Origin: Bacillota bacterium
Lineage (GTDB): Bacteria; Bacillota; Clostridia; Lachnospirales; Lachnospiraceae
Direction: 5' to 3'
Assembly: GCA_023402845.1 (NCBI GenBank)
Contig: JAEYFP010000016.1
Span: 62,001 to 126,000 of the forward strand
Length of the DNA stretch: 64,000 nucleotides
Shown here piece after piece: positions 27,355-36,402 of the stretch. The position numbers and the translations under genes are program-made. A model generated the notes under the pieces. The model did not search any database, was not told where the DNA came from, and saw only the letters and a program-made list of their open reading frames with translations. Within the stretch, counting starts at the first letter, position 1, and each line of letters begins with the position of its first letter.

Positions 27355-27801
27355 ATGAAGATTGTTAAAATTATTGACAACGATAAAACAAAGTACATGG
27401 AATTGCTGCTTATTGCAGACGAACAGGTAAGTATGATAGAAAAATATTTGTATCGCGGCGATATGTTTGCCTTATGTGATGATGTTGTTAAAGCGATTTG
27501 CATTGTTACACAAGAGCAAGCCGGCATTTACGAAATTAAGAATATTGTTACCGTCCCTAATTATCAACATAAAGGATACGGGCAACATCTACTCTCATTT
27601 ATCGCTGATTACTACAAAAAATCTGGTGAAGAATTATACGTTGGAACAGGCGATAGTCCTGCGATACTTCATTTCTACGAGAAATGTGGATTTAAAAAAT
27701 CACACATCGTTAAAAATTTTTTTATAGACAATTACGACCACCCTATGTATGATAACGGACAGCAATTAGTAGATATGATTTATCTGAAAAGACCTCTGTA
27801 A
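27355..27801 (+). CDS. GNAT family N-acetyltransferase
   Basis: A 148-residue acetyl-CoA-dependent transferase. The pyrophosphate-binding loop of motif A is visible in NYQHKGYGQHLLSF (Q-x-x-G-x-G/A type), preceded by the beta-4 strand EIKNIVTVPN, with ILHFYEKCGFKKSHI as motif B. AAGGAAAGG precedes the ATG. The acceptor is unknown. It is monocistronic, with an attenuator-like region upstream, an arrangement common for resistance acetyltransferases but not proof of one. Confidence 0.88.
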   Translation: MKIVKIIDNDKTKYMELLLIADEQVSMIEKYLYRGDMFALCDDVVKAICIVTQEQAGIYEIKNIVTVPNYQHKGYGQHLLSFIADYYKKSGEELYVGTGDSPAILHFYEKCGFKKSHIVKNFFIDNYDHPMYDNGQQLVDMIYLKRPL

Positions 27802-27927
27802 AATGGAGCTTGTGCCTCCAACAGTGGCCTATCAAGATGCAGATGCTTCCCGTGAGCATCTGCTTTCACTTATTCAAAAAAAGTCAGCTTTGTTGTCAAT
27901 CTGATAAATCAATAACCGGAATCCATC

Positions 27928-28473
27928 TTATTTAAAGGAAACCAGTTCTTCTACTAACTTTCTTTTCGGTGCATCAGGAATAACGGCAGGATACCCGACA
28001 GCAATAATAGCAGCCAGCTGCTGACCTTCTGGAATCGCTACAACTTCCTCAACCTTGGCTTCATCAAAAATACCAATGATTACTGAACCGATCCCTTTTT
28101 CATGTGCGGCTAAGCACAATGTTTGGGCTGCAATACCCGCATCAAACATTTCCCACCGATCTTCTTTAGGCGTGGAAAAAGAACCATCTTTTTCGTATCC
28201 GCAACGCCCCTTTATCATTGTAACAAGGATTAAAGCTGCGGCATTTTTCATTGTCTTAGTATTGTATTCAAATCCTAATACACAATCCTGAGCAACGTTA
28301 TCTATCTTTTCCCGATCTTCCAGCACTATATAACGTACAATTTGTGTATTTTTCCATGATGGAGCATAAGAAGCCGTTTCAACAAGTTCTTTGATCACCT
28401 CTTGAGGGATCTTCTTCTCTTCAAATTTCCTTACACTTCGTCTTTCTTTTATACAACAAGTTATTGCATCCAT
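27928..28473 (-). CDS. Nitroreductase family protein
   Basis: A 181-residue FMN-dependent oxidoreductase. The N-terminal motif CIKERRSVRKFEEKKI is the phosphate/FMN-binding R-R-S-x-R segment, ASYAPSWKNTQ is the second contact and the C-terminal half has GIGSVIIGIFDEAKVEEV. The start at 28473 follows GGAGGT; the extended frame to 28527 has none. Homodimeric enzymes of this family reduce quinones or nitro compounds with NAD(P)H. It is a single gene next to the left edge of the AT-rich island. Confidence 0.9.
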   Translation of the reverse strand: MDAITCCIKERRSVRKFEEKKIPQEVIKELVETASYAPSWKNTQIVRYIVLEDREKIDNVAQDCVLGFEYNTKTMKNAAALILVTMIKGRCGYEKDGSFSTPKEDRWEMFDAGIAAQTLCLAAHEKGIGSVIIGIFDEAKVEEVVAIPEGQQLAAIIAVGYPAVIPDAPKRKLVEELVSFK

Positions 28474-28975
28474 AATTTTACCTCCACAAGATTCTAATTT
28501 TATGTCACATCTTAATATTATACTCATAAAAAAACATCTGACAAGATAACTTAGCCTTTGATGGATTGTCTGTCCGGTTTGTTCCCAAAATCTTCATCAG
28601 GAAGGTCGGACAGATACTGCTTGATCTTATATTCCATGAGTAATGGCAGATAATCTTAAGAAAATCTGCCATTAAAATTTATTTGTGTAAAATTTTAATT
28701 ATCCAAACTCTTGCCGGGCATTTTACCACAGCTCATCGAATGCTGATAAATGGCGGTTTCTGGTATATCTATTCCATGAAATGTTACGCTTTCCGCATTG
28801 TTTTTCGTTCTTTTAGTAGCAGAATAGTAGCAGACTTTTAACTTCTAAAGATTGATATAATCTACTTTTTATTATTCTCTAGGCAGTTGTACTCAGCGGC
28901 TTACAAGTCACTGTTAATCCGCAAATATCACCATGAATTATGGCGACTTGTCGCCACTTTTAAAAGGAGTTTGCT
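28474..28975. other. 500-bp gene-poor junction with element remnants
   Basis: No complete gene. A minus-strand C-terminal ORF fragment (stop near 28552, MEYKIKQYLSDLPDEDFGN) is of unknown origin. An 11-bp inverted repeat (28641-28651 with 28664-28674, arm TAATGGCAGAT) and a second inverted repeat ATTAAAATTT/AAATTTTAAT (28671-28680 and 28690-28699) follow. A direct repeat AGTAGCAG with 11-bp period sits near 28815-28834. Inverted core sites plus 11-bp direct repeats resemble a tyrosine-recombinase attachment region. Confidence 0.4.
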
Positions 28976-29341
28976 ATGAGCAATCAACATAAAAATCCAA
29001 CCATAAGTTTTCGTGTATCTGAATATGAACGAAAAGCTATTGAAGCACGCATCCTCGCTAGCGGTATGATGAAGAAAGATTACTTTGTTCGTTCCTGTAT
29101 CTATAATCGAATCTGCGTTGTGGGCAAGAAAGAAACGATATATCCTTTAGTTGAAGTTTTAAGAAAATTATATCTTCAACTTTATACCATGCATACTGCT
29201 TTTACCAGTGATGCTACGAATACTCTTCCAACTTCCGAGGAAATCTTGGCACTTCAAACTGAATACGAAATTGCATTAAAAGCTATTATTGATATGCTTG
29301 ATGGTGCCAAGTATCTGTGGGAAGGAGAATATTATGAATGA
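28976..29341 (+). CDS. Mobilisation (MobC-like) ribbon-helix-helix protein
   Basis: A 121-residue protein whose N-terminal half PTISFRVSEYERKAIEARIL fits the ribbon-helix-helix of plasmid mobilisation accessory proteins (MobC/relaxosome type), followed by a helical tail. AAAAGGAG precedes the ATG. It overlaps the next small gene by 8 bp, forming a two-gene unit. No relaxase is encoded nearby, so this is probably what is left of a mobilisable element, or it serves as a regulator. Confidence 0.7.
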   Translation: MSNQHKNPTISFRVSEYERKAIEARILASGMMKKDYFVRSCIYNRICVVGKKETIYPLVEVLRKLYLQLYTMHTAFTSDATNTLPTSEEILALQTEYEIALKAIIDMLDGAKYLWEGEYYE

Positions 29342-29582
29342 CTTTAACTTTCAATTTGCTATGTACAATCTAGTAACTGATACTGTTGAAGTTAATACTG
29401 GCACTGGTACCGCTCTCTTTATCCGTTGCAAAGATTTCAATTCCACTGTCATGTTTGATGATCCAAATGATGTTGTCTATCTGTATCATCTAGCGGAAGA
29501 ACAGCCATTGACTTATGCTAAATTTGCTTTGTCTGAAACTGGATTGCAAGATTATGTGGATGCTATGAATGAACTAAATTGA
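29334..29582 (+). CDS. DUF6061-like small protein
   Basis: An 82-residue acidic protein. The layout (a beta-hairpin YNLVTDTVEVNTGTGTALFI, then a helical segment with PLTYAKFALSETGLQDYVDA) resembles the DUF6061 family found on Clostridia conjugative elements; this is my recollection of the family, not a search result. The start at 29334 lies inside the end of the preceding gene with AAGGAG upstream, so the pair is coupled. Role unknown. Confidence 0.6.
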   Translation: MNDFNFQFAMYNLVTDTVEVNTGTGTALFIRCKDFNSTVMFDDPNDVVYLYHLAEEQPLTYAKFALSETGLQDYVDAMNELN

Positions 29583-29629
29583 AACAATCTACCAGTCTCA
29601 TAATTGAATGGGGCTGGTAATTCTCTTCG

Positions 29630-30277
29630 TCACTCTATTATTTCCGAATTCCTCGCTTTGATAGTGTCTACAATACATTTCAAAAATTCTTTATACTCTG
29701 TTTGCGTCATACTAAACAAATCATTTATCTTCGAATATCTTTTACTATTTTCATTATTAATCACATATTTCAATGCTCCATTATTATACTCATTGTCTAG
29801 AGCCCTTGCCATTCTTGGATATTTCATAAAATATATTTCAGGCAAGTCAAAACAATAACTTACACCACGATTCACATTGCTTCCTGGAAAAACCGGTATA
29901 ATATTACCAATTGAACTAAGTTCATTCAAAAATCCCTTTATTTCTTCCAATTCATTCAATTTATTAAAGTGTCTTCGATTGCTCTCTAAATAATTAAATG
30001 AATATGCTGTTGTTTTCGTATCACTTCTCATTATACAATAGTCGGTGGTATACAAATTTTCCTTATAAAAAGTGTATACACCTATAAGATATATCCCCAA
30101 AAAGGAATACAACACATCTGTTACTTCCCATCCTAATTTATCATGCGTTATTGAAAAGAAATAGTCTTCTAAGGTAACTCTTTTATCATCTTTTCTCCAG
30201 TTAAACCAGTCATCAACAGATAAAAAAGCTTTTTCATATCTCCAAGTCTTTTCCATAGGGTTTATTTTATTTTTCAT
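29630..30277 (-). CDS. Hypothetical protein downstream of the SF1 helicase
   Basis: A 215-residue soluble protein with no family I can assign firmly. Its middle, SIGNIIPVFPGSNVNRGVSYCFDLPEIYF, recalls small DUF6994-like accessory proteins, but I would not rely on it. It lies about 100 bp behind the helicase on the same strand and has only a weak AAGG before its ATG. Its AT content matches the island. It may be an accessory of the TOTE/helicase operon or a passenger. Confidence 0.6.
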   Translation of the reverse strand: MKNKINPMEKTWRYEKAFLSVDDWFNWRKDDKRVTLEDYFFSITHDKLGWEVTDVLYSFLGIYLIGVYTFYKENLYTTDYCIMRSDTKTTAYSFNYLESNRRHFNKLNELEEIKGFLNELSSIGNIIPVFPGSNVNRGVSYCFDLPEIYFMKYPRMARALDNEYNNGALKYVINNENSKRYSKINDLFSMTQTEYKEFLKCIVDTIKARNSEIIE

Positions 30278-30374
30278 ATCATATACCTTTTCTAGTCAAA
30301 CCTCCATAGTTTTAAATGTTCTTATATACTAAATTCCTACACAACAAGTACATTTCCTAAAACTTGCAGATCTT

Positions 30375-33092
30375 TTACTCTTGGTTTAAATATTTTCTCA
30401 ATATACCAACATCTTTTTTAATATCCTTCGGTTTAATTCTTTCCAAAACATCATGTTCTACCTCTGGAGTCCAATAAATTTTCAGTTTCTCTCTTGCCCT
30501 TGTTATTGCTGTATAAAATATATTATGTGTAATAAGTTCATCTATTTCTTCTGTAATTACCAACTTTACTGATCTGTACTCCAGTCCTTGTGCCTTATGA
30601 ATAGAGACCGCATATGCTATTTGGAATGGAATCTCTGTTCTCTGATTTCCATCATCGTCTTCATCTACATTTTTTAACTTATTTACGGTAAAACGTATGA
30701 CAGAATTTTCTGTATCATAATCTTCAAGCAGCTGAAAATCTTGTCCGTATGCATCCATACCATTAATCACTTTGTCTAATTCAACATCAAATTGTATATG
30801 TTCTGTAACAGCATCTTGGTCAACAATTCGTATTTCAAGAATTTTTCCCTTCATATTATTATAAATTACTGGTGAAAAACGTTCTGAATCATTAAATAAA
30901 ATTGGATCGTCTATCTTAAACTGTTGTATGCCCCAAAAAAATGAGTTATTCTGATTACTTTCCTGCAAAAACCTATTAATATTATTAATCCCATACAATC
31001 CATCATAGTTTAGGCACAAAATAATTTCATCTTTCTCCGCTTGCGAAAAAATTGAATCATCTAAAGTTGTTGAATATCCCTTCTTAGCAATTAATTCCGT
31101 TATTCTATCATCTGATTTTCTCACTCGATCCCAAAGCGTCAAAAGTCCTTCATCGTTGCTTCTATACGGATTTTTTAATTCAAACACCGATGTATCTGGA
31201 ATAAAATATTTTGCAATACTAAACCAATTACCAAATCTAATTGAAGAAATCTGATATATATCGCCAACCAGAATTAAAAGTTTAAATGAAGCCGTTTCTA
31301 GTATTTCACGCATATCTTTATTATTAACAGTACTACATTCATCAATAATCAAAACATCAAATTTGGTATCATTATTCCTATATGATAAAAATTTTGCAAT
31401 AGTAGAAAATTTTGAATTTGAAGCTGTAACTCTTCTTTTCATATTATCTACAGCAGGATTTGTCTGCGCCAAAAACATCTTATCTCTATCGGCAAAGAAA
31501 TGTGCAAGATGATTAATCATATAGGATTTTCCAGTTCCAGCCGCCCCATAAATAAGAGCTACTTGTGATTTATCAAACATCTGCAATAATGCTATTCGTT
31601 TCTCTTTTGAATCAATTACATACTTATCTTCTTGAAGCCATGACTCAACAGATTTCGTGTAATTCTGAATTCCTGTCTTTGCTCGTTCTCTTAACTGGTT
31701 AATAATAAAACATGTATCTGTTTTATATCTCTCTATGAAAATTTGACCATTTTCAATGCTCAAATCACTTTCTGGTCTATGACCTGACCATAGTTTACTA
31801 TTATATATTTTAACCAGTTTTTCTATATCATTGAAACAAGTTATTTCACTGACCGAAGTAAATAATTGTCCATTTATTTCAATATTATTTTTTACAAATC
31901 GTGCAAGAAGTTCATGTTTTCTATTTCCAGATGGAATACATTCAAATAAATCTCTAAGTTTTGGATTATGACCTATTGGTGCATTTATAAACGGCATTGT
32001 ATCAAATGGAATACATCTATTTTGCAAGTATAATCCTGAAAGCTTAGTATTTGAAATATGTCCACTCTGATTCTTCATTATTTTGTTATTCATATGCAAA
32101 AGTAGATAACGTAAAATATTAGCTCCTTGCCCATTCTTTCTGACAATACTCCTACACTCATCAAAAATCGTGAAAAACGTTATAGTTCGCGACTTGTCAA
32201 CACATATATTTTTTACTTTTTGATATTCATCTTCTTCAAACCCAATTAAGTCAGATAAGCAAAATCCTGTATTAGTAAGAAATCTCGAAATACCTTGCTG
32301 CTCTGTGTATGCCACAGTTTGTTTAGATCCATTTATTATCCTTATAAAATTTTTATACTCACAATCTCTTATTGCTACTTCCCATCCTGTAATTACTAGA
32401 ATAGGCATTGTTTTCCCCAGCAGTTCGATTTTGTCCGCTCTAAATGAAAACTTAACAGCATAATAATCAGTGATATCTAAACTAGTAAATGCTATTACTC
32501 TATTAAACTTGCTGACGTTATCTGCCGCCGGCATAAATGTAACTTCATAATATATTTTTTCGTTCACAAAAAAAGGCTTAATTTTTTGCACATAATATTT
32601 GTCAGATTTACCAACATTCTCTATTATATGACTATCTATTCTTCCAGCAATCTTCGAATAATATTCTTTCAACTTGGGATCTGTTCGTAAAGGAAATTTT
32701 TCAAGATTCCCCAATAATTCCAGCCCATACTTATCTTTTAACAATATCCGTATTTTAAACAGATATGTATAATACTTCAACATCAATCGCTCAGAATTTT
32801 CTTCATCTAAAGTATAATGTGATGCCACAATCTCTAGATAATCATAAAATTTGTTTAATACTTTTAATTTTGCATTTGTTTTTGAATATTTAACAGCCTT
32901 GCATATGTTTTCATAGGAGTCATTTATATCATTTCCCTGTGCATAAAATTTAAGCATGATATGTTCAACAAAATTCCTTAACTGGGCAAGAATATCTTGT
33001 GATACTGCCCCTCGTGATGAAAAATCCGTTGCTCCAATATGTCTACAAATAACTTTATCAATATTTATGATTTGCTCATCTATACCCAGCAT
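30375..33092 (-). CDS. SF1 helicase (UvrD/RecD-like) with long N-terminal extension
   Basis: A 905-residue ATP-dependent helicase. The N-terminal ~490 residues have no clear family. The helicase core has Walker A GAAGTGKS (516-523), Walker B DVLIIDECS (579-587), a Q-containing motif III (GDIYQISS), motif V SIHKAQGLEY and motif VI YTAITRAREK. GGAGG precedes the ATG 41 bp behind the TOTE-type gene, so the two are cotranscribed. The C-terminal ~85 residues are closely matched by the truncated copy at 37890-38230, so a second operon of this type once existed here. It probably unwinds or processes DNA or RNA together with the primase-helicase-nuclease partner. Confidence 0.85.
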   Translation of the reverse strand: MLGIDEQIINIDKVICRHIGATDFSSRGAVSQDILAQLRNFVEHIMLKFYAQGNDINDSYENICKAVKYSKTNAKLKVLNKFYDYLEIVASHYTLDEENSERLMLKYYTYLFKIRILLKDKYGLELLGNLEKFPLRTDPKLKEYYSKIAGRIDSHIIENVGKSDKYYVQKIKPFFVNEKIYYEVTFMPAADNVSKFNRVIAFTSLDITDYYAVKFSFRADKIELLGKTMPILVITGWEVAIRDCEYKNFIRIINGSKQTVAYTEQQGISRFLTNTGFCLSDLIGFEEDEYQKVKNICVDKSRTITFFTIFDECRSIVRKNGQGANILRYLLLHMNNKIMKNQSGHISNTKLSGLYLQNRCIPFDTMPFINAPIGHNPKLRDLFECIPSGNRKHELLARFVKNNIEINGQLFTSVSEITCFNDIEKLVKIYNSKLWSGHRPESDLSIENGQIFIERYKTDTCFIINQLRERAKTGIQNYTKSVESWLQEDKYVIDSKEKRIALLQMFDKSQVALIYGAAGTGKSYMINHLAHFFADRDKMFLAQTNPAVDNMKRRVTASNSKFSTIAKFLSYRNNDTKFDVLIIDECSTVNNKDMREILETASFKLLILVGDIYQISSIRFGNWFSIAKYFIPDTSVFELKNPYRSNDEGLLTLWDRVRKSDDRITELIAKKGYSTTLDDSIFSQAEKDEIILCLNYDGLYGINNINRFLQESNQNNSFFWGIQQFKIDDPILFNDSERFSPVIYNNMKGKILEIRIVDQDAVTEHIQFDVELDKVINGMDAYGQDFQLLEDYDTENSVIRFTVNKLKNVDEDDDGNQRTEIPFQIAYAVSIHKAQGLEYRSVKLVITEEIDELITHNIFYTAITRAREKLKIYWTPEVEHDVLERIKPKDIKKDVGILRKYLNQE

Positions 33093-33133
33093 ATTTTTCC
33101 TCCGTCCCCTTTTTTCTATTAATACTAATCGTA

Positions 33134-36130
33134 TTATATGTTTTTACCAAACGTAATCTCCATAATCTCCTGTGCAATTTCTCTACTCACAACTCGCATT
33201 AAATTATCATCTTCTTTTTCTCCAGACAATAAATTCATGCTTCCATACCATACAATTTCCTCATCAATAATCGCATAGTGTTCATGCATGATTGGTTCCT
33301 GCCTAACCTTTATTCCAACCACCATAAGCTGATTGATTAATTGTCTGGTCTTCTCAACTCTATTTTCTGGATAACTTTCTGGCTTCAAAGTTATGACTGT
33401 CACAGCAACACCAGATTCTTGCCTTTTTCGTATCATGGAAATAATTCGTTTCACTTTCTTTTCATTGATACCTGTACTTGAAATAATAATATTGTTATTT
33501 GCTTCAAGAAGATCTTTTTCATAGATTTCCCCATAGGATTCATTGTCGTATATAGCATTTGCAATCTGCTTTTTATCTGTTAAAGCCAAGCATATTTCAT
33601 AACCAATTTTCTTATATGCACGAAGTCTCTTATGGTACATTCTCTCCAGTACTCGAATATGCGAATCTACATAATCATAAATGATTACATCATGTTTTCC
33701 TTCAAAATCTCTATGTAATCGTCCTGCATATTGTTCTACATTTCCCTGCCATGCGATTGGTGTGGTTAACATCATGGTATCAAGCCTTGGATAATTGAAT
33801 CCTTCCCCTATATATTGTCCTATTGCCACGAGTACAATTGTTTCATTTTCTGGTACTTCCTTCATTTGCTTTCTGATTAAATCTCGCTCTTTGGCACTTT
33901 TTCCACCCTGCAACAAGAAAATATGATCTGCTTTTCCACTTAACTTGTCATATAAATACGCTGCATGATCTTTGAATTTTGTTAACACTAAAGGTGTTCT
34001 TCCATTTTCAAGACACTCTTCTACATCAGAAATGATCTGATTATTTCTAATGTCACTCTCTCTAACCATTTGATATGCGTCATTTATCTTCAGTGTTTCT
34101 CCTTCAGCATGTACTAGCCTTGTAAAACGTGGATATACAAAATGGTCTATTCCCTGCTCTTTTGCCTTATCCTTTGCTGTGTAACGATACCTGATTGGAC
34201 CAAACTGCATAAATACTTTCTGCTCCTGACCATCATCACGTTTTGGTGTTGCAGTCAGACCATAGACATATTTTGCATTTACTCCATTTAATACTTCTTC
34301 CGCTGTTTGCGAAGCTACATGGTGACATTCATCCATGATAACTAATCCGTAATCTTTCACTAATTGGTTAATTTCTCCCTTTTTACCAAGAGATGATATC
34401 ATTACAACATCTATAATTCCAGTAACCGAATTATGTCCTGCATACATACGTCCGATTACACTTTTTCTCTTTTTTATCCTACCTGTAGCCGTTTTATACT
34501 CTGGTAGTTCTTCATCTATATGTAGAAACTTTTCAAAATCCGCTACCCAGTTCTTCATAATTTCTGTATTATGAACCAATATCAGCGTATTCACTTTACG
34601 TGCTGATACCAGATATGCTCCAACCGCTGTCTTTCCAAATGCAGTAGCCGCTCCAAGTATCCCAATATCATAAGAAAGCATTTTATCAGCTGCTTTCTTT
34701 TGTTCTGGATACAGTTCTCCTACAAAAGAAACTGATATGCTTCTACCAGCTTGTCTACAATCTTCTTTATTAAATGATACTCCTGAATCTGTAAGCCGTT
34801 CAACAAGGCTTTCCTCACAACCACGAGGGATGCAAACATAATGTTCAACATCTTGACTACAAGCTATTATTCTTGCAGTTCCCTGTGTTGAAAATCCCAT
34901 TGCCTGATTTTTATAAAACTCTGGGTTACTAAATGCAGCCAATCTTCGAATTTGATTCTGCAAACGTGGCTTTACATTCTCTATATCTATATAAATCTGA
35001 TTCGCCAATGTAATGTTTAAAATACCATTAACATCAGATGTCTCAAATCTTTGTTTCTTCTTTTCCCATGGCTTTGATTCTTCATTTTCACTTTTTTCTA
35101 CATTCCCACTCATATCTTCTGCAAGAACTCCAAGTAATCCATCTGCCGTCCACTCATTTACTTTTTCTTCAATATAAGCTTTGGATATTTTGCCAGTCTC
35201 TTTGAGAACATTCCATTGATTCGGATATGCATTCCATTTTTCATCAATAAATGCACTATTTCCATTTTTCAAAGCCAGTCCTTGTAGTGGCAATGCTATC
35301 AGATTCCCCAATCCGCCCTCTGGCATATGATCCTGCGCTGGTAGCATTCTATCATAAGACTTAAAATTCTTTTGATTTACAGATTCCGCTCCTTTTGTAA
35401 GTAATGCTGTTCCAAATTTCCGAGCAAGTGATGCTGGAATAGATTCTTCAAAAAACATCCAAATATGTGCGCCCGTACCTGAGCGTGACCGTTCCACCAG
35501 TACCTGAATATCATTATTTTTACAAATGGCGCGCATTGCATTTACCTCTTCCATCCATTCATCATCAGTATTTGCAAAATCGTCTCCATTTGTTTTTTCA
35601 TCATGATTATCGAAATCAAACACAAGGAAATTACATGTTTCATCTGGAAACATTGGATATAAGCCGATTACATCAGAACAGTCTTCTCTTTCACCTTTTA
35701 GGTGATTCATTATATTTTCACCAGTCAATGGCTTATAGTTTTGATTCTTACATTCGCCACACTTAATCTTGTTACCCGTTTTCTTAGGACATATCCCATC
35801 TTTCCAAAAGTTCCAACACTGCGTATAATAACCAGTCTTTCCTGTCTTAGGATTAGGCTTGCCACCACGTTTACTATATACATCCATTCTTCCTTTAAAC
35901 ATAGAATAAAAGTATTTCGCATAATTTTGGGTTATCACTTCTGGAAGTATGCGTGCTCCTTGATTTTCTTCTGTAGAATCAGAATGCAATACTGTTTCTT
36001 CTGGTTGGGCAATGTCATTTTCATAAGGAATCTTTGCTTCCATCAAAATACCTTGAAGGTATTCCACTCTGGATTCCAGATTGTAAACTTTTTGTTGTAA
36101 TTCTTGTATTAATTTATCTTTATCATCCAT
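33134..36130 (-). CDS. TOTE-type protein: primase-like + SF2 helicase + PLD-like domain
   Basis: A 998-residue multidomain protein. Order: a coiled-coil start; a Cys cluster (CWNFWKDGIC and CGEC, ~105-127); an archaeo-eukaryotic primase domain with catalytic FDFDNHDE (~171-178) and the partner motif SGTGAHIWMF; an SF2 helicase with Walker A-like GAATAFGKT (~493-501), MDECHH (599-604) and LTATPKR; a C-terminal PLD-like domain HEHYAIID (949-956) then WYGSMN, where the usual HxK is HxH. This architecture matches proteins of the TOTE conflict system. The start at 36130 follows AAGGAGG; an upstream ATG at 36196 lacks a site. It is cotranscribed with the SF1 helicase and probably acts in anti-phage or anti-element defence. 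Confidence 0.87.
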   Translation of the reverse strand: MDDKDKLIQELQQKVYNLESRVEYLQGILMEAKIPYENDIAQPEETVLHSDSTEENQGARILPEVITQNYAKYFYSMFKGRMDVYSKRGGKPNPKTGKTGYYTQCWNFWKDGICPKKTGNKIKCGECKNQNYKPLTGENIMNHLKGEREDCSDVIGLYPMFPDETCNFLVFDFDNHDEKTNGDDFANTDDEWMEEVNAMRAICKNNDIQVLVERSRSGTGAHIWMFFEESIPASLARKFGTALLTKGAESVNQKNFKSYDRMLPAQDHMPEGGLGNLIALPLQGLALKNGNSAFIDEKWNAYPNQWNVLKETGKISKAYIEEKVNEWTADGLLGVLAEDMSGNVEKSENEESKPWEKKKQRFETSDVNGILNITLANQIYIDIENVKPRLQNQIRRLAAFSNPEFYKNQAMGFSTQGTARIIACSQDVEHYVCIPRGCEESLVERLTDSGVSFNKEDCRQAGRSISVSFVGELYPEQKKAADKMLSYDIGILGAATAFGKTAVGAYLVSARKVNTLILVHNTEIMKNWVADFEKFLHIDEELPEYKTATGRIKKRKSVIGRMYAGHNSVTGIIDVVMISSLGKKGEINQLVKDYGLVIMDECHHVASQTAEEVLNGVNAKYVYGLTATPKRDDGQEQKVFMQFGPIRYRYTAKDKAKEQGIDHFVYPRFTRLVHAEGETLKINDAYQMVRESDIRNNQIISDVEECLENGRTPLVLTKFKDHAAYLYDKLSGKADHIFLLQGGKSAKERDLIRKQMKEVPENETIVLVAIGQYIGEGFNYPRLDTMMLTTPIAWQGNVEQYAGRLHRDFEGKHDVIIYDYVDSHIRVLERMYHKRLRAYKKIGYEICLALTDKKQIANAIYDNESYGEIYEKDLLEANNNIIISSTGINEKKVKRIISMIRKRQESGVAVTVITLKPESYPENRVEKTRQLINQLMVVGIKVRQEPIMHEHYAIIDEEIVWYGSMNLLSGEKEDDNLMRVVSREIAQEIMEITFGKNI

Positions 36131-36204
36131 TGGAATACCTCCTTTACTTTTCCTATCGGGCTGCAAGTTAAACTTATGCCCTGTAAGAAATATCATTTTA
36201 TATG

Positions 36205-36300
36205 CTTTCTATGCTTGACCGACACTTAAACGACATTTTAACCGACACCTTGACCGTCATCTTCGCTCAAAACTTCGGTCAAACTTCGCTCATTTTTTTA
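36205..36300 (-). repeat. Degenerate 11-12-bp tandem repeats
   Basis: On the minus strand successive units read roughly GAGCGAAGTTT, GACCGAAGTTTT, GAGCGAAGATGA, CGGTCAAGGTGT, CGGTTAAAATGT, CGTTTAAGTGT and CGGTCAAG. No open frame survives (TGA and TAA codons interrupt). They resemble linker-coding repeats of AlbA_2-type genes and are probably gene debris between two operons. Confidence 0.55.
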
Positions 36301-36402
36301 AGAGGAGTTTCGATTATTTTCAATTATATTTGATCTATAATTGAGATTTTTCCAAAATTACTTTCATCTTTACATTTATATTGAACCTCTCAAATATGCT
36401 TC

